A DNA stretch of 64,000 nucleotides from Nocardioidaceae bacterium (GTDB taxonomy: Bacteria; Actinomycetota; Actinomycetes; Propionibacteriales; Nocardioidaceae): assembly GCA_029266455.1 (NCBI GenBank), contig JAQSWV010000014.1:1-64000 (forward strand). The letters are read 5' to 3'. Under the pieces are notes generated by a model that was given only the letters and a program-made list of their open reading frames with translations, was not told the origin of the DNA and searched no databases. Within the stretch, counting starts at the first letter, position 1. The number at the start of each line of letters is the position of its first letter. Position numbers and translations under genes: made by a program. Shown piece after piece: positions 23,678-32,603 of the stretch.

Positions 23678-26600
23678 GACACCCGCGCTCCCGACGGCCC
23701 CGGCTCGACGGGGGCGGCGGGGTCCTGGTCGAGCGGGCCGGCGGACGACACGATGCTGGCGCCCTCGGGCTGTGCCGGACAGCTGGTGCGTACGTCGCAG
23801 TATGTGCACGAAAGGCCGGGTGTAGCCGGGAAGGACTCGGCCCGGATGGTGCGCACGACACCGGCCAACTGCTCGTCGCCCGCCCAGGCGGCGCTGTCGG
23901 CCGGTGGCGGCTGGTGCTGCACCTTGACCCTTCCCCGCGTCTCGCTGCGCAGATGCACCAGCTCGGCTCCCCCGACGGCGGCGTCGCCGTCCGGTGCCTC
24001 GTCGCCGAGCAGCTCCGTGGCGGCGCCGGAACGTACCGCGATCTGGTAGACGCCGAGCTGCGGGTGGGCGGGCACGTCCATCTCGCGCGGAGGGTGCTTG
24101 CCGGTCTTGAAGTCGACGACCACGACTCGCCCCTGCTCGTCCCTCTCCAGCCGGTCCATCGACCCGCGCAGCGTCACCTCGTCGTCGCCGACGCCGAGAG
24201 TGACCCGGAACTCGTGCTCGGCGGCCAGCACCTCGCGACCCCGCTCGGCCGTGTGCCAGGCGACGAACCGCGCCACCGCCCGCTCGGCCTCCAGCCGTTC
24301 GGCCGCCGAGGCCCAGGGCACGGCGAAGTCCAGCTGGTCCCATACGCGGTCCAGATGCGCGACCATCGCGTCCACATCAGGGGTCACCTCACCGCGGACG
24401 ACGGCCTCCGCGAGGCCGTGCACGAGGCTCCCGAAGCCCTGCGCGACCGTGCTGGCGCGCATGCCACCCGCCTCCCGGGTCAGGAACCACCGCAGCGGGC
24501 AGCCGACCACGGAGTCGACGGCGCTGGCAGACAGCGCCAACGGCTGGTCGGCCGGGCGTACCGGGGTGTCGGCGCGGGTGACGTCGCGCACACCCCACCA
24601 GGCGTCGGGGCGCGCACCCACCCCAGCGTCTCCGGCCACAGCCAGGCGGGAGATGCGGAGCGCGATCTCGCGGCGCACCCCGGCGTCGTCCGTGGCCTCG
24701 GCCATGGCGCGCAGCTCCCCGAGCAGCCCGGGTAGCGAGAGCGGTCGCCGGGGCCGTCCCTCCGGAACGGCCGGCACCGCCACCCCAAGCTCATGCACGA
24801 ACCGGGAGGGCTGGTCCCCGCCCTCGCTCGGGCTGGCGACGGCCGTGACGACGACACGCTCCCGGGCGCGGGTGACGGCCACGTAGAACAACCGGCGCTC
24901 GTCGGCCAGCAGCGCGGTGACGCCCGGCCGGCCCCGGCCGGGGCCTGGGCCCGGGTCCGGTGGGCTCTCCTCGCGGTCGATCCGGTCGGCATGCAACAGC
25001 GTGCCGCGCCGGCGCAGGTCGGGCCAGGAGCCGTCCTGCACGCCGGCCACCACCACCAGGCGCCACTGCAGACCCTTGGCGCGGTGCGCGGTCAGCAGCC
25101 GGACGCCGTCACCGCGCACGCCCTGCTCGGCGAGGGTGTCGGCGGGGATCTGCTGCTCGTCGATCTCGTCGAGAAAGGCCTGCAGGCCGAGCCCCCGCTG
25201 ACGCTCCTCGACCCGAGCGGCCAGATCGAAGAGCGCCACCACCGCGTCGAGGTCACGGTGCCCCGCCCGGACGGCGGCCGACCGAGCGGTCGGAGCCGAC
25301 ACTGCGGACAGGACCGACGCGACCGGCGGGCAGGCGGCCTCCCTGAGCCGCTCGGGCCAGCGCGACCCCTCCCACACGTGCCACAGCACCGATTCGGCCG
25401 AGCCGCCGGCGTCGAGCAGCCGGGCCCCGTCGGCCAGCAGCCGGGCGAGCCGGCCGGCGCGCTCGGCCTCAGGCCCGCCGACCGCCAGCAGCATCGAGGG
25501 ATCGGCCAACGCCTCGGCGAGGAGCCGCGCCGAGGGGCGCGGCAGCCGCGCGTCGGCATGCTCGTCGCGGTCGTGGCGGCGCAGCCGACGCGCCAGCCGC
25601 CGGACCGCGCCCGGGTCGAGCCCGCCCAGTGGCGACACCAGCAGCGCCTCGGCCTCATCCGGACGGACCAGCGTGGGCCCTGCCCCGCCGAAGAACCCGT
25701 CGTTGTCGGTGGTGCTCCCCGGCGCAGCGCGGTGCAGGCGGCCGATGACCCGCAGGGCCTGCAGCAGCACCTGTACGGCGGGCTCGCTGCGCAGCGGCAC
25801 CTCGTCACCGGCCACCTCGACCGGGACTCCGGCCGTCGTCAACGCCCGGCGCAGCCGCGGGATCGAGGCCCGGCCGGACCGCACGAGCACGGCCATCTCG
25901 GCCCACGGGACGTGGTCCTCCACGTGGGCCCGGCGCAGCAGGTCGGCGACCTGCTCGGCCTCGGCCGAGGCCGAGGCGAACAGGCGCACCTCGACGCGGC
26001 CGTCGCCGTACGCGGGCTCGACGGACCGCGGCGCGCGGAACCGGGCGAACTCGTCGGGGTCAGCCAGTGCCGGGACCGGAAGGCGTCCGCTCACCGAACG
26101 GGCAGCAGCCAGGATGGCGGGCCCGAACCGGCGGGTCGACTGCAACGCGCGTACTTCGGCGGGCCGGCCGTCGCGGCGTCGGAAGTCGGAGGGGAAGCGC
26201 AGGATCCCCGAGACGTCGGCACCGCGGAAGGCGTAGATGGACTGGTCGGGGTCGCCGACGACCAACAGGTCGTGCCCGTCACCGGCCAGCGCCTGGAGCA
26301 GGGCCACCTGTGCCGGGTCGGTGTCCTGGAACTCGTCGACCACGACGTAGCGGAACTCCGAGCGCAGCTGCTGCTGCTGTGCGGGGTCGCGCGCGATCAG
26401 CAGCGCCCGGTGCACCAGCTCGCCGTAGTCGAGCAGGCCCTGCGCGTCGAAGACGTCGAGATACGTGGCGAAGAAGTCGGCGGCGGCCACCCAGGCCGGC
26501 TGCCCGTCGCGCCGCCCGATCGCGGCCAGCTGGTCGGGGTCGAGCCCCAGCGCCCGCGCCCGGGCGAGCACCGCCTGCAGCTCGCGCGCCATCCCCCGGG

Positions 26601-27216
26601 TGCGCAGCGCCGGGTACAGCCCCCGCGGCCAGTCGATGGCGGTGCTGACGTCACCGGTCACGCTGGGCGTCGGTGCCGACCCGAGCAGCAGCTCGCGGAT
26701 GCGCACGTCCTGCTCGGGCGCGGAGACGAGCGTGGGCGGGCGCCACCACAGCGGCTCGGGGTCGGCGCCGAGCGGCAGGACCAGCTGACCTCCGGGGCCC
26801 TCCTCGGGCTCGTCGACCGGGTCGGGGTGCTGGGCGGACTGGGTGAGCGAGAAGCGCCGCACCAGTGCGTAGCAGAAGGCGTGGAAGGTCATGGCCACCG
26901 CACCGCTGGTGGTCCGCCCCAGGCGGGTGGTGATCCGGGTGCGCAACTCGTCGGCCGCCTTGCGGCTGAACGTCAGTACGAGCACCTGGTCGGCGCGCAG
27001 GCCGCGCCGCTCCACGCGGTCGACGACGGACTCGACCAGCGTCGTGGTCTTGCCCGTCCCGGGGCCGGCCAGCACCAGCTGGGGCCCGCCGTCGTGGTCC
27101 ACCACCGCCTGCTGGTCCTCGTCCAGGACGGGCACGCGCGCCTGCGCTCCACCTGGTCCGGGGGTGTCTGCCACCGCACGGGGCTGCAGCACGTACCGGA
27201 CGCTCACCTGGTTCAT
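23674..27216 (-). CDS. adnA: AdnA-like helicase-nuclease subunit
   Basis: The SF1 motor begins with LDEDQQAVVDH and Walker A LAGPGTGKTTTLVE, and continues with TFSRKAADEL, VVVDEFQDTD, GDPDQSIYAFRGA and TAHRAKGLQWRLVVV. The C-terminal nuclease has GSMDRLERDEQG and VVVVDFKTGKHPP. Four cysteines (VVGCPLRWF, and SCTYCDVRTSCP near the end) flank the nuclease in the way of AddB-type Fe-S cages (inference). The ATG at 27216 gives 1180 residues, longer than mycobacterial AdnA. The frame stays open to 27300, and a start a few codons further inside is possible. It lies directly upstream of adnB. Confidence 0.9.
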   Translation of the reverse strand: MNQVSVRYVLQPRAVADTPGPGGAQARVPVLDEDQQAVVDHDGGPQLVLAGPGTGKTTTLVESVVDRVERRGLRADQVLVLTFSRKAADELRTRITTRLGRTTSGAVAMTFHAFCYALVRRFSLTQSAQHPDPVDEPEEGPGGQLVLPLGADPEPLWWRPPTLVSAPEQDVRIRELLLGSAPTPSVTGDVSTAIDWPRGLYPALRTRGMARELQAVLARARALGLDPDQLAAIGRRDGQPAWVAAADFFATYLDVFDAQGLLDYGELVHRALLIARDPAQQQQLRSEFRYVVVDEFQDTDPAQVALLQALAGDGHDLLVVGDPDQSIYAFRGADVSGILRFPSDFRRRDGRPAEVRALQSTRRFGPAILAAARSVSGRLPVPALADPDEFARFRAPRSVEPAYGDGRVEVRLFASASAEAEQVADLLRRAHVEDHVPWAEMAVLVRSGRASIPRLRRALTTAGVPVEVAGDEVPLRSEPAVQVLLQALRVIGRLHRAAPGSTTDNDGFFGGAGPTLVRPDEAEALLVSPLGGLDPGAVRRLARRLRRHDRDEHADARLPRPSARLLAEALADPSMLLAVGGPEAERAGRLARLLADGARLLDAGGSAESVLWHVWEGSRWPERLREAACPPVASVLSAVSAPTARSAAVRAGHRDLDAVVALFDLAARVEERQRGLGLQAFLDEIDEQQIPADTLAEQGVRGDGVRLLTAHRAKGLQWRLVVVAGVQDGSWPDLRRRGTLLHADRIDREESPPDPGPGPGRGRPGVTALLADERRLFYVAVTRARERVVVTAVASPSEGGDQPSRFVHELGVAVPAVPEGRPRRPLSLPGLLGELRAMAEATDDAGVRREIALRISRLAVAGDAGVGARPDAWWGVRDVTRADTPVRPADQPLALSASAVDSVVGCPLRWFLTREAGGMRASTVAQGFGSLVHGLAEAVVRGEVTPDVDAMVAHLDRVWDQLDFAVPWASAAERLEAERAVARFVAWHTAERGREVLAAEHEFRVTLGVGDDEVTLRGSMDRLERDEQGRVVVVDFKTGKHPPREMDVPAHPQLGVYQIAVRSGAATELLGDEAPDGDAAVGGAELVHLRSETRGRVKVQHQPPPADSAAWAGDEQLAGVVRTIRAESFPATPGLSCTYCDVRTSCPAQPEGASIVSSAGPLDQDPAAPVEPGPSGARVS

Positions 27217-27263
27217 CAGACCAGATCCCACGGACATCGCGGTGGACCCGTCCAGCGCGTTCG

Positions 27264-27306
27264 GTGGGTCACCCGCACGGGTCCTGTGGGTCACCCACAC
27301 GGGTCC
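27264..27306. repeat. Two-copy 22-bp direct repeat between ATL gene and adnA
   Basis: GTGGGTCACCC(G/A)CACGGGTCC occurs at 27264-27284 and again at 27286-27306, differing at one base. Each half is a partial dyad (GTGGGTCACCCAC). The second copy contains the stop codon of the alkyltransferase-like gene; both lie upstream of adnA. Confidence 0.8.
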
Positions 27307-27665
27307 GGCTGGTCAGCGGCCGGGACCGGCCCCGAGCCCGACTCTGCCGCCGCAGCCAGTTGCACCGCAGCCCGGCGCAGGTCCACCCGGGTCGTCCCGT
27401 CCCGTCGCTCCAGCAGCGGCGTGCCCTCCGCCCGCCAGTGCCGGGCGGCGGACCTCCGCAGGAAGTCGGGCGCGCTGCCGTCGGCACGCACCACCCGCCA
27501 CCAGGGCACCGCGGCGCCGTACTGCGACATCACCCGCCCGGCGAGGCGGGGACCGCCGCGGCCCACGGCGTCCGCGAGCTCCCCGTAGGTGGTGACTCGG
27601 CCCGGCGGCACCTGCTCGACCCGGCGCAGCACCGCCTCGACGTACGCCTCGTCCACGACCCTCAC
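27291..27665 (-). CDS. Alkyltransferase-like protein (MGMT family, no active-site Cys)
   Basis: A 124-residue protein made of the winged-helix DNA-binding domain of O6-alkylguanine-DNA alkyltransferase (PPGRVTTYGELADAVGRGGPR, GRVMSQYG). The reactive PCHR motif reads PWWR, so it cannot accept an alkyl group. Alkyltransferase-like proteins bind alkylated bases and flag them for nucleotide excision repair. A 40-residue C-terminal extension (LERRDGTTRVDLRRAAVQL) follows the domain. It sits just upstream of adnA on the same strand, so it may be in the same DNA-repair transcript. Confidence 0.88.
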   Translation of the reverse strand: MRVVDEAYVEAVLRRVEQVPPGRVTTYGELADAVGRGGPRLAGRVMSQYGAAVPWWRVVRADGSAPDFLRRSAARHWRAEGTPLLERRDGTTRVDLRRAAVQLAAAAESGSGPVPAADQPDPCG

Positions 27666-27708
27666 CCTGGCAGGCCAGGGGCAGGGCGGGAACGGCAGCG
27701 CAGGCCGG

Positions 27709-28914
27709 TCAGTACGCCGGCTGGCTCGGGTCGATCTGGTTCACCCAGGCCACCACGCCACCGCCGACGTGCACGGCGTCGGAGAAGCCGGCCCCCTTGA
27801 CCACCGCCAGCGCCTCGGCCGAGCGCTGTCCCGACTTGCAGTGCAGCACCACCGGCTTGTCCTGGGGCAGCTGCTCCAGAGCCACCCCGGACAGGAAGTC
27901 GCCCTTGGGGATGAGCACCGAGCCCGGGATGCGGTTGATCTCGTACTCCGTGGGCTCGCGGACGTCGACCAGGGTGAAGTCGCGGCTGCCCTCGTCGCGC
28001 TCCTTGAGCATCGAGGCGAGCTGGGTCACCGAGATGGTCGATCCGGCCGCGGCCTCGGCGGCCTCGTCGCTGATGGCGCCGCAGAACGCCTCGTAGTCGA
28101 TCAGCTCGGTGATCGGCTCGGCGTTGGGGTCCTTGCGGATCCTGAGCTCGGAGTAGCTCATCTCCAGCGCGTCGAACACCATCAGCCGGCCGATCAGTGG
28201 ATCGCCGATGCCGCAGATCAGCTTGATGGCCTCGTTGACCATGATCGAGCCGATGGAGGCGCACAGGACACCGAGAACTCCACCCTCGGCGCACGAGGGG
28301 ACCATGCCCGGCGGCGGCGGCTCGGGGTACAGGTCGCGGTACTGCGGGCCGTGCTCGGCCCAGAACACCGACGCCTGCCCGTCGAAGCGGTAGATCGATC
28401 CCCAGACGTACGGCTTCCCGAGCAGCACCGCGGCGTCGTTGACCAGGTAGCGGGTCGCGAAGTTGTCGGTGCCGTCGACGATCAGGTCGTACTGGCGGAA
28501 GATGTCGAGGACGTTGTCGTTCTCGAGCCGCTCGTCGTGGACGACGACGTTCACGTAGGGGTTGGTCTCGGCGACGGACTCCTTGGCCGACAGCGCCTTC
28601 GACTTCCCGATGTCGCCCTGCCCGTGGATGATCTGGCGTTGCAGGTTCGACTCGTCGACCTCGTCGAACTCGACGATGCCCAGCGTGCCGACTCCCGCCG
28701 CGGCGAGGTACAGGAGGGCAGGGCTGCCGAGCCCGCCGGCGCCGATCACGAGGACCTTCGCGTTCTTCAGCCGCTTCTGTCCGGTCATCCCGACGTCGGG
28801 GATGATCAGGTGGCGGCTGTAGCGGCGCACCTCGTCGATCGTCAGCTCGGCCGCCGGTTCGACCAGCGGCGGGAGCCGGGTCGGGGCCAGCGGTGCAGTT
28901 CCCGTGTCGGTCAC
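27709..28914 (-). CDS. moeZ: Adenylyltransferase/sulfurtransferase MoeZ
   Basis: A 401-residue two-domain protein. The N-terminal E1-like/ThiF domain has the ATP loop VLVIGAGGLGSPALLYLAAAG and the adenylation region SNLQRQIIH. The C-terminal rhodanese domain starts near TLVDVREPTEYEI and carries the catalytic cysteine in VVLHCKSGQRSAEAL. MoeZ adenylates and then thiolates the C-terminal Gly of MoaD- or CysO-type carriers for molybdopterin and cysteine synthesis. I chose GTG 28914 because GAGGAGG ends 8 bases before it; the frame continues upstream to 29238 without homology. It is divergent from the TetR gene. Confidence 0.93.
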   Translation of the reverse strand: MTDTGTAPLAPTRLPPLVEPAAELTIDEVRRYSRHLIIPDVGMTGQKRLKNAKVLVIGAGGLGSPALLYLAAAGVGTLGIVEFDEVDESNLQRQIIHGQGDIGKSKALSAKESVAETNPYVNVVVHDERLENDNVLDIFRQYDLIVDGTDNFATRYLVNDAAVLLGKPYVWGSIYRFDGQASVFWAEHGPQYRDLYPEPPPPGMVPSCAEGGVLGVLCASIGSIMVNEAIKLICGIGDPLIGRLMVFDALEMSYSELRIRKDPNAEPITELIDYEAFCGAISDEAAEAAAGSTISVTQLASMLKERDEGSRDFTLVDVREPTEYEINRIPGSVLIPKGDFLSGVALEQLPQDKPVVLHCKSGQRSAEALAVVKGAGFSDAVHVGGGVVAWVNQIDPSQPAY

Positions 28915-29055
28915 CAGCACATCCTCCTCGTACGCTTCGGCGGGTCTCGTCCGCGCCGTAAGGGTGCAACCGAGGCGACGAGCCCGCTGTTCCCCCATCA
29001 TCGGCGGCGGCTCCGGTCGGAAGACGGTCGTCCCACCCATCGGTACGCTGCCCGG

Positions 29056-29706
29056 GTGACCGAGCGCGCGCCAGTGCGAGAGGCCGTCCCGCGACGTGGC
29101 CGGCTGCCCCGCAGCGCGCGGCGCGCCCAGCTCCTCGACGCGGCGCTGGAGGTGTTCGTCGCGCAGGGCTACCACGCCGCCGCCATGGACGACATCGCCG
29201 AGCGGGCCGGGGTCTCCAAGCCGGTGCTCTACCAGCACTTCCCGGGCAAGCTCGAGCTGTACCTGGCGCTTCTCGACATCTCCTGCGAGGCGGTCGTGGC
29301 CGACGTGCGGACGGCGCTGGCGTCCACCGACGACAACAAGGAACGCGTCGTGGCGACGATGCAGGCGTTCTACACCTACGTGGCCAACGACAAGGCCGCG
29401 TTCCGCCTGGTCTTCGAGTCCGATCTCACCAGCGAGCCGGCCGTACGCGAGCGGGTCGAGCGGGTGACGGCCGCCAACGCCGCCGCCATCGCCACCGTGA
29501 TCCGCGACGACACCGGCCTGCCCGAGGCGCAGTCAGAGCTGCTCGCGGTCAGCCTCGTCGGCATGGCCCAGGTCAGCGCGCGCTACCTGACCGGCTCCGA
29601 CCACCCGGTCGAGCCGGCCGAGGCCGTGGCGCTGGTCTCGACGCTGGCGTGGCGCGGGATCAGCGGCTACCCGCGGCACGATGCCACCGACGGTGGGGTC
29701 GACTGA
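29056..29706 (+). CDS. TetR-family transcriptional regulator
   Basis: A 216-residue protein starting at GTG 29056. The N-terminal TetR helix-turn-helix is clear (LLDAALEVFVAQGYHAAAMDDIAERAGVSKPVLYQHFPGKLELY, about residues 25-70), followed by a helical ligand/dimer domain. It lies next to DUF3107 and divergent from moeZ, the same neighbourhood as a mycobacterial TetR regulator. The target is not visible; its own promoter region (28915-29055) is the first candidate. Confidence 0.9.
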   Translation: MTERAPVREAVPRRGRLPRSARRAQLLDAALEVFVAQGYHAAAMDDIAERAGVSKPVLYQHFPGKLELYLALLDISCEAVVADVRTALASTDDNKERVVATMQAFYTYVANDKAAFRLVFESDLTSEPAVRERVERVTAANAAAIATVIRDDTGLPEAQSELLAVSLVGMAQVSARYLTGSDHPVEPAEAVALVSTLAWRGISGYPRHDATDGGVD

Positions 29707-29791
29707 CCAGCCTGGCTACAGTCGGGGTCAGTGAGGCGGCCAGGAGCAGGTGACCTGCCCGCCGCCGGTAGACATCGAGACAGGAGTGACC

Positions 29792-30022
29792 GTGGAGGTC
29801 AGGATCGGCGTGCAGAACGCCAACCGCGAGCTGGTGCTGGACTCCGACCAGTCCGGCGACGATGTGGCCACGGCCGTCGAGAAGGCCCTGACCGACGACT
29901 CGGGCATCCTGGTCCTCAGCGACCGCAGCGGCCGCCGGGTGGTGGTGCCGACGGTGTCGCTCGCCTACGTGGACATCAGCGAGGGCACGGTGCGCAAGGT
30001 GGGCTTCGGCGCCATCCGCTGA
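29792..30022 (+). CDS. DUF3107 family protein
   Basis: A 76-residue protein: VEVRIGVQNANRELVLDSDQ, then DDVATAVEKALTDDSGILVLSDRSGRRVVVPTVSLAYVDI and a C-terminal VRKVGFGAIR. This is the whole of the conserved actinobacterial family DUF3107, function unknown. AGGAG lies 5 bases before GTG 29792, so I use that start rather than the GTG at 29786 or 29750. It follows the TetR gene by 85 bp. Confidence 0.85.
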   Translation: MEVRIGVQNANRELVLDSDQSGDDVATAVEKALTDDSGILVLSDRSGRRVVVPTVSLAYVDISEGTVRKVGFGAIR

Positions 30023-30105
30023 CCTCCCGCTGCGCCCGCCGGGCCCGCCGCGCCGACTCGTTCCGCCGTTGACTCTGCCCTGGTGCCGCGTCCGGACGAC
30101 AGACG

Positions 30106-30921
30106 TCAGGACGACAGACCCAGTGCCGCCATGCGCCGCGCATGGTTCTCGGTGAGGCGGGCGAACATCCGCCCGATCGCGGCCAGGTCCATGCCGGGGC
30201 GGTCCACCCCACCGGCCAGCAGCGCGGCGAGCGCGTCGCGCTCGGTGGCCACCGACTGCGCCTGGGTGATCGCCTCTCCCACCAGCCTCCTGCCCCACAG
30301 CGCGAGCCGTCCACCGACCCTGGGGTCCTCGGCGATCGCGGTCCGGACCCTGTCCACCGCGAAGGCGGAGTGCCCCGAGTCGTCGAGGACGTCCAGGATC
30401 AGCGCACGGGTCTGCTCGTCCAGGTAGGCCGCCACCTCGCGGTAGAAGTCGCCGGCCAGCCCGTCGCCGACGTACGCCTTGATCAGGCTCTCGAGCCAGT
30501 TCTTCGGCTTCGTGTTGGTGTGGAAACGGTCGAAGGTCTCGCGGAACGGCGCCATCGCGTCGTACGGGTCGGCCCCGAGCTGCTCGAGCCGGTCCCGGAG
30601 TCGGCTGAAGTGCCCGAACTCCGCGCAGGCCATCGCCGCGAGTGCGGCCTTGTCGGCCATCGTCGGCGCGGTCGTGGAGTCCTCGGCCAGCCGGTCGAAG
30701 GCGGTGAGCTCGCCGTAGGCCAGTGCTCCCAGCAAATCCACGACAGCCTCGGCGTACGCGGGATCCGCGAATGCGGGGGGCAGCTCGGGCTCGGCTCGGG
30801 GCTCGGCTCCCGGGTCGACTCCGGTGTCGACTGTGGAGTCGGCTGCCCCGTCATGACCGGTGCCGTCGGCACGGTCACCGGGGCTGTTCTCGGTGCTGAC
30901 CTGGTCGCCGGCTGGGGACAT
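30106..30921 (-). CDS. Ferritin-like-fold protein (MiaE-like hydroxylase family)
   Basis: A 271-residue protein: a 50-residue acidic, Thr/Asp/Pro-rich leader, then an all-helical four-helix domain. Glu/His pairs are placed as in di-iron carboxylate proteins (AYGELTAFDRL, AMACAEFGHFSRLRDRL, DFYREVAAYLDEQTRAL, LTENHARRMAALG). Such proteins are annotated in actinobacteria as ferritin-like or tRNA-2-methylthio-N6-isopentenyl-adenosine hydroxylase-like. The precise substrate is unknown. It is divergent from the DEAD-box helicase gene. Confidence 0.78.
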   Translation of the reverse strand: MSPAGDQVSTENSPGDRADGTGHDGAADSTVDTGVDPGAEPRAEPELPPAFADPAYAEAVVDLLGALAYGELTAFDRLAEDSTTAPTMADKAALAAMACAEFGHFSRLRDRLEQLGADPYDAMAPFRETFDRFHTNTKPKNWLESLIKAYVGDGLAGDFYREVAAYLDEQTRALILDVLDDSGHSAFAVDRVRTAIAEDPRVGGRLALWGRRLVGEAITQAQSVATERDALAALLAGGVDRPGMDLAAIGRMFARLTENHARRMAALGLSS

Positions 30922-31063
30922 GCGGGCAGCGTACTGCCGGGGTGTCGGGTGCAGCGGGGTCCGGGCTGAGGGAGCGTCGGCGTAGACTCGGGGTGACGCG
31001 CAGCGTGCGCCCTGCCCGCACGGGGCGGTGGCGCCGCGAGCACCTCCCTGAAACGAGGACATC

Positions 31064-32554
31064 CTGACCAGCTTCTCCGAGCTCGGCGTGAGCGCCGAGA
31101 TCACCAGCGCCCTGGACGAGGTGGGCATCACGTCGGCCTTCCCCATCCAGGAGATGGCGCTTCCCATCGCCCTTCTCGGCACCGACATGATCGGCCAGGC
31201 CCGCACCGGGACCGGCAAGACGCTCGCCTTCGGCATTCCCGCGTTGCAGCGCACGGTGTCCGGGCACGACCCCGACTACGACCAGCTGGCGGCACCCGGC
31301 AAGCCGCAGGCGCTGGTGGTCGCGCCGACCCGTGAGCTCGCGCTCCAGGTCGCCACCGACCTCGAGACCGCCGCGAAGCACCGCGGCACCCGCAGCGTCA
31401 CGATCTACGGCGGTGTCCCGTACGAGCCGCAGCTGGAGGCGCTCGAGCGCGGCGTCGAGATCGTCGTGGGCACCCCCGGGCGCCTGCTCGACCTGGCCAA
31501 CCGGCGTGCGCTCGACCTCAGCCACGTCAAGGTGCTGGTGCTCGACGAGGCTGACGAGATGCTCGACCTCGGGTTCCTGCCCGACGTCGAGAAGCTCATC
31601 GCCAAGACTCCTGAGACCCGGCAGACGATGCTGTTCTCAGCGACCATGCCGGCCGCGATCGTCTCGTTGGCGCGCACGCACATGCGCCACCCGGTCAACA
31701 TCCGCGCCGAGTCGTCGTCGGACAGCCAGACGGTCCCCACCACGGCCCAGTTCGTCTACCGCGCCCACGACCTCGACAAGCCCGAGGTGGTGGCACGCAT
31801 CCTGCAGGCCGCTGACCTCGGCAAGGTGCTGATCTTCGCGCGGACCAAGCGGGCTGCCCAGCGCGTCGCCGACGACCTGTCCGAGCGCGGCTTCCCCGCC
31901 TCACCGCTGCACGGCGACATGGCACAGGTGGCGCGGGAGAAGGCGATGACGCGGTTCCGCGACGGCAGGGTCCAGGTCGTGGTGGCCACTGACGTGGCCG
32001 CGCGAGGCATCGACGTCGACGGCGTCAGCCACGTGATCAACTACCACTGCCCCGATGACTCCAAGACGTACCTGCACCGGATCGGCCGCACCGGCCGCGC
32101 AGGTGCCAGCGGTATCGCCGTGACCTTCGTGGACTGGGCCGACCTCGCCCGGTGGAAGGTCATCGCGGCCGAGCTGGACCTGCCGTTCGACGAGCCGGAG
32201 GAGACCTACTCCACCTCCCAGCACCTGTTCCACGACCTCGGAATCCCCCCCGGCGTGACCGGGCGGCTGCTGCCGGCTGCCGACATCCCGCCCCGCGCGA
32301 CCTCCGGCTCGTCCGAGCGGCGTACGGAGGCCCCGTCCGGCGGCCGGAGCGATCGGCCGAGGCGCACCCGCCAGCGACAGCGCACTCGCGGCGGTCAGCC
32401 CGTGGTGGACGGCGCGACCCCTGAGTCGTCGGGCGGGACGTCGACGACGACTGACAGCTCGGCGGCCCGTGACGGCGGCCAGCGTCGTCGGCGTCGCCGA
32501 CGCAGCAGTGGCAGCAGCAGCGCTGGCGAGCAGCCGCCCGCCAGCACCGGCTGA
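31064..32554 (+). CDS. DEAD-box ATP-dependent RNA helicase (RhlE-like)
   Basis: All DEAD-box motifs are present: Q motif (FSELG ... FPIQEMALP), I (ARTGTGKTLAF), Ia (PTRELALQV), Ib (TPGRLLDL), II (VLDEADEML), III (LFSATMP), IV (LIFARTKRAAQ), V (VATDVAARGIDVDG) and VI (HRIGRTGRAG). A basic Arg/Ser-rich tail of about 90 residues follows. It unwinds structured RNA, probably in ribosome assembly or mRNA turnover. The in-frame stop at 31049 and the need to keep the Q-motif phenylalanine place the start at CTG 31064, with GAGGA just upstream. The first GTG (31088) would delete that phenylalanine. Confidence 0.92.
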   Translation: MTSFSELGVSAEITSALDEVGITSAFPIQEMALPIALLGTDMIGQARTGTGKTLAFGIPALQRTVSGHDPDYDQLAAPGKPQALVVAPTRELALQVATDLETAAKHRGTRSVTIYGGVPYEPQLEALERGVEIVVGTPGRLLDLANRRALDLSHVKVLVLDEADEMLDLGFLPDVEKLIAKTPETRQTMLFSATMPAAIVSLARTHMRHPVNIRAESSSDSQTVPTTAQFVYRAHDLDKPEVVARILQAADLGKVLIFARTKRAAQRVADDLSERGFPASPLHGDMAQVAREKAMTRFRDGRVQVVVATDVAARGIDVDGVSHVINYHCPDDSKTYLHRIGRTGRAGASGIAVTFVDWADLARWKVIAAELDLPFDEPEETYSTSQHLFHDLGIPPGVTGRLLPAADIPPRATSGSSERRTEAPSGGRSDRPRRTRQRQRTRGGQPVVDGATPESSGGTSTTTDSSAARDGGQRRRRRRRSSGSSSAGEQPPASTG

Positions 32555-32603
32555 GCAGCGGGTCGGTACGGCCGAGGCCTCAGCCGTACCGCCCACCGGC
32601 ACC

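Noticed and set aside
21284-24049. Plus-strand ORF of 921 codons
   Set aside because: It is the shadow of adnB on the opposite strand, with composition typical of antisense frames in high-GC DNA.
24793-27588. Plus-strand ORF of 931 codons
   Set aside because: It is antisense to adnA; the adnA frame has every helicase motif.
27589-29055. Long N-terminal extension of the TetR ORF
   Set aside because: Antisense to moeZ; homology to TetR proteins starts only at GTG 29056.
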